Source of the DNA: Oscillospiraceae bacterium
Lineage (GTDB): Bacteria; Bacillota; Clostridia; Monoglobales; Monoglobaceae
DNA: 55,402 nt
NCBI GenBank assembly: GCA_015068655.1
Contig: SVKC01000005.1
Coordinates: 1 to 55,402 of the forward strand
Direction: 5' to 3'
In this document: positions 53,778 through 55,402 of the stretch, piece after piece
Layout: each line of letters opens with the position of its first letter
How positions within the stretch are numbered: position 1 is the first letter of the stretch
Notes under the pieces: generated by a model
Database searches by the model: none
Told to the model about the DNA's origin: nothing
The model's input: only the letters and a program-made list of their open reading frames with translations
Position numbers and translations under genes: made by a program

Positions 53778-55280
53778 ATGAAATTCGGTGTAATTTATGC
53801 GAGATATAGCAGTCACTCACAAAACGAGCAGACTATTGAAACGCAAGTCCAAGAATGTGAAGCGTATGCAAAAAAGAATAATATCACGATTGTAAACACA
53901 TATGTTGATAAAGCGTTGACAGCAACAAAAGATAAAAGAACAAATTTTTTGAAGCTTATTAGAGACAGTAAGAAACAGCGACCAAAATTTGAATATGTAA
54001 TTGTTTACAAGTTCGACAGATATGCCAGAAATTTGAAAGATGATGTTAAATATAGAGATATACTGGCAGAAAATGATGTGGAAATTTTATCTGTTAAAGA
54101 AGAATTGCCAGATACTGCAGCTGGAAAGTTAATGCGGAATATGTTAGCTGCTATAAATGGTTTTTATTCTGACAACCTTTCAGAAAATATAACAGATGGA
54201 TTGAAAACAAATGCAGAAAAGCACCTTACTACTGGAAGTTTGCCTCTCGGTTTCAAATCATGCGATAAAAAAATTGTTATTGATGAAAAGGGGGCTGAAG
54301 CTGTACGATATATATTTAAAAAATATGTGGCTGATGTATCAATTACAGATATTGCAAAGTACTTAAATGATAAAGGTTATCGAACTTCAAGAGGTGGCAA
54401 ATTTAATAAAAATTCATTCCATACAATACTTACTAATAGGCGTTATTTAGGCTCGTACACATTCAAAGGAAACGAAGAAGCCGATGTTTTACCACGCATA
54501 ATTGACGATGACCTTTTTAATAAAGTACAGGAAAAACTCGCCAGAAATAAAAAAATACCAGCTAAATCAAAAGCTGGTGATGAAGTCGAGTATATTTTGA
54601 CTGGTATATTAAGATGTGGTAAATGTAAGAAACTCATGACTGCATATGGTGGAACTTCCAAAACAGGAAAGATACACAGATATTATAAATGTAATGGAGT
54701 AAAAAAACACGAATGTGATAAAAAGAGCGTACGAAAAAACTGGATAGAAGATTTAGTTGTTGATGCGTGCAGAAATGTTTTAACAGATGAAAACATTAAA
54801 ATAATTGCAAAAGAAGTTGTCGAAGCAACCACAACAGAAAACAGAGACATTCTCAAAGAATTAAAAAGTAATTTAAAAAAAGCAGAAAAAAGCAAAGCCA
54901 ATCTTTTTGAAACTTTGAAACTATGCGAAGACGATGACCTAAGAAGAGAATTTATTGCAGAAATAACAAAAGAAAATGCAATTATTGACGATTTAAAAGC
55001 ACAAATAGAAAAGGAAAGTAATTTTACATACGAGAAAACAGAGTTAGAAGTAATGTTCTTTTTATCTCAATTACAAAAAGGAAATGTAAACGATATTCAA
55101 TATAGAAGATTGTTAGTAAATGTATTTGTAAACGAAATATATTTGTACGACGATAAACTAAAAATATTCTTTAATACAAGTAATATTCCAGCAGAAGTAA
55201 CAGTTGACTTAGTTGATGAACTTGGCGAAACAGAGGGAGTTCAAGGGTGTTCAACTATGACAAAAATGGCTCCACCATGA
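53778..55280 (+). CDS. Large serine recombinase (integrase) of the element
   Basis: This 500-aa recombinase has the resolvase catalytic domain (residues 3-150, ARYSSHSQ with Ser11 as probable nucleophile; KFDRYARN), a recombinase domain (about 160-260), a zinc ribbon (CGKCKK...YYKCNGVKKHECD, about 280-315) and a coiled coil (about 355-420). It integrates DNA by cutting attP and attB with 2-bp staggers. Its last codons GCT CCA CCA lie in the att core and its TGA stop is the first codon of the host flank. In the excised circle the frame would go on for 20 residues (KENYLNTYY...VVRF) to a TAA. Confidence 0.93.
   Translation: MKFGVIYARYSSHSQNEQTIETQVQECEAYAKKNNITIVNTYVDKALTATKDKRTNFLKLIRDSKKQRPKFEYVIVYKFDRYARNLKDDVKYRDILAENDVEILSVKEELPDTAAGKLMRNMLAAINGFYSDNLSENITDGLKTNAEKHLTTGSLPLGFKSCDKKIVIDEKGAEAVRYIFKKYVADVSITDIAKYLNDKGYRTSRGGKFNKNSFHTILTNRRYLGSYTFKGNEEADVLPRIIDDDLFNKVQEKLARNKKIPAKSKAGDEVEYILTGILRCGKCKKLMTAYGGTSKTGKIHRYYKCNGVKKHECDKKSVRKNWIEDLVVDACRNVLTDENIKIIAKEVVEATTTENRDILKELKSNLKKAEKSKANLFETLKLCEDDDLRREFIAEITKENAIIDDLKAQIEKESNFTYEKTELEVMFFLSQLQKGNVNDIQYRRLLVNVFVNEIYLYDDKLKIFFNTSNIPAEVTVDLVDELGETEGVQGCSTMTKMAPP
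55270..55277. other. attR core
   Basis: CTCCACCA, the same as the ssrA 3' end at 48507-48514, ends the element. The DNA to its right, TGAAAAAAGCGTACTG, is presumably the original ssrA downstream flank. The core is inside the recombinase gene. Confidence 0.75.
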
Positions 55281-55313
55281 AAAAAGCGTACTGAAAATTC
55301 AGTACGCTTTTTT
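55280..55313. terminator. Displaced ssrA terminator
   Basis: AAAAAAGCGTACTGAA / TTCAGTACGCTTTTTT form an almost perfect palindrome, a bidirectional terminator right after the att core. Before insertion it would have followed ssrA directly. Its first 21 bases are identical to the flank of tRNA-Tyr at the window start. Confidence 0.85.
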
Positions 55314-55315
55314 CA

Positions 55316-55402
55316 ACGATATAAATTCCTGACGGAATTTGCGATATACCTTCGGTACGATATATCCTGATGGATGCGATATGTTGCCTTGCGGCAACGA
55401 GA
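55316..55402. repeat. Array of small hairpin units at the right edge
   Basis: Four short hairpins follow each other, AAATTCCTGACGGAATTT, TACCTTCGGTA, ATCCTGATGGAT and TTGCCTTGCGGCAA, separated by GCGATAT or CGATATA. The array runs off the window. It looks like a modular repeat of the kind found between genes in some Clostridia; its function is unknown. Confidence 0.65.

Larger units (their letters stand above)
48515..55277. mobile_element. Integrated CRESS-type replicon (6.8 kb) in ssrA
   Basis: A block of about 6.76 kb between two CTCCACCA sites contains, from left to right: regulatory and hairpin DNA, an SLH-transglutaminase-like gene (+), a HUH/SF3 Rep gene (-), a stem-loop origin with TAGTATTAC, four small unknown genes (-), an XRE repressor gene (+) with operators, and a large serine recombinase gene (+) at the right end. 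The codon use is more AT-rich than in the chromosomal genes. The layout is that of an integrated plasmid or virus-like element with its own rolling-circle replication. No capsid gene, relaxase or toxin is recognisable. Confidence 0.85.

Noticed and set aside
48507-55277. Conjugative element (ICE)
   Set aside because: There is no relaxase, coupling protein or type IV secretion gene; the size and Rep point to a small replicon.
55316-55402. CRISPR array
   Set aside because: The units are different small hairpins with short constant linkers, not identical repeats with unique spacers.

Overview
The window looks like a low-GC Firmicute of the class Clostridia, probably an Oscillospirales/Ruminococcaceae-type gut or rumen bacterium. 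The evidence is a Gram-positive PolC, Soj/Spo0J with a canonical parS site, a SPOCS/LysM (spore-coat type) protein, a sodium-pumping oxaloacetate decarboxylase operon, T-box regulation and tmRNA/SmpB. The assignment is inferred from gene content only.

The window spans the chromosomal replication origin. Between about 3.8 and 32.6 kb most genes are on the minus strand, and from 33.06 kb to 48.5 kb they are on the plus strand. The switch lies in an AT-rich gap (32.6-33.06 kb) with DnaA boxes directly before dnaN. dnaA itself is not there; a small ferredoxin gene and rsmG occupy the other side. A perfect 16-bp parS site lies 13.6 kb to the left, just upstream of soj-spo0J.

Layout. 0-0.3 kb: tRNA-Tyr and tRNA-Thr. 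0.3-8 kb: YfcE-type phosphodiesterase, a run of small unknown proteins, a SPOCS-LysM protein, a WalJ-like hydrolase, murA, a YigZ/IMPACT protein and an AraC-type regulator. 7.9-14.8 kb: a T-box-controlled HTH-cupin-acyl-CoA synthetase and the oxaloacetate decarboxylase operon. 14.8-32.6 kb: ybaK, serS, soj/spo0J, MATE, tex, polC, ispG (frameshifted), rpiB, phosphoglucomutase, 1-phosphofructokinase, rsmG and ferredoxin. 33-38.9 kb: dnaN-recF-remB-like-gyrB, thyA and folA. 39-47.5 kb: a polysaccharide-export ATPase, two giant multidomain glycosyltransferases and a histidine kinase. 47.6-48.5 kb: smpB and ssrA.

48.5-55.28 kb is a mobile element of about 6.8 kb inserted at the 3' end of ssrA, with 8-bp CTCCACCA repeats at both ends. 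It carries a large serine recombinase, an XRE repressor with three operators, a block of four small unknown genes, and a Rep protein combining an HUH endonuclease with an SF3 helicase, as in CRESS-DNA viruses and pCRESS plasmids. Just upstream of rep is a perfect 9-bp stem-loop whose loop carries TAGTATTAC, the circovirus-type origin nonanucleotide. A secreted SLH-transglutaminase-like protein is the apparent cargo. I consider this integrated CRESS-type replicon the most interesting item. The recombinase stop codon is provided by the host flank, so in the excised circle the protein should be 20 residues longer.

Other notable points are a small interspersed repeat family placed at gene 3' ends, a two-base frameshift in ispG, and a T-box in front of an acyl-CoA synthetase, which suggests amino-acid synthesis from exogenous carboxylic acids.
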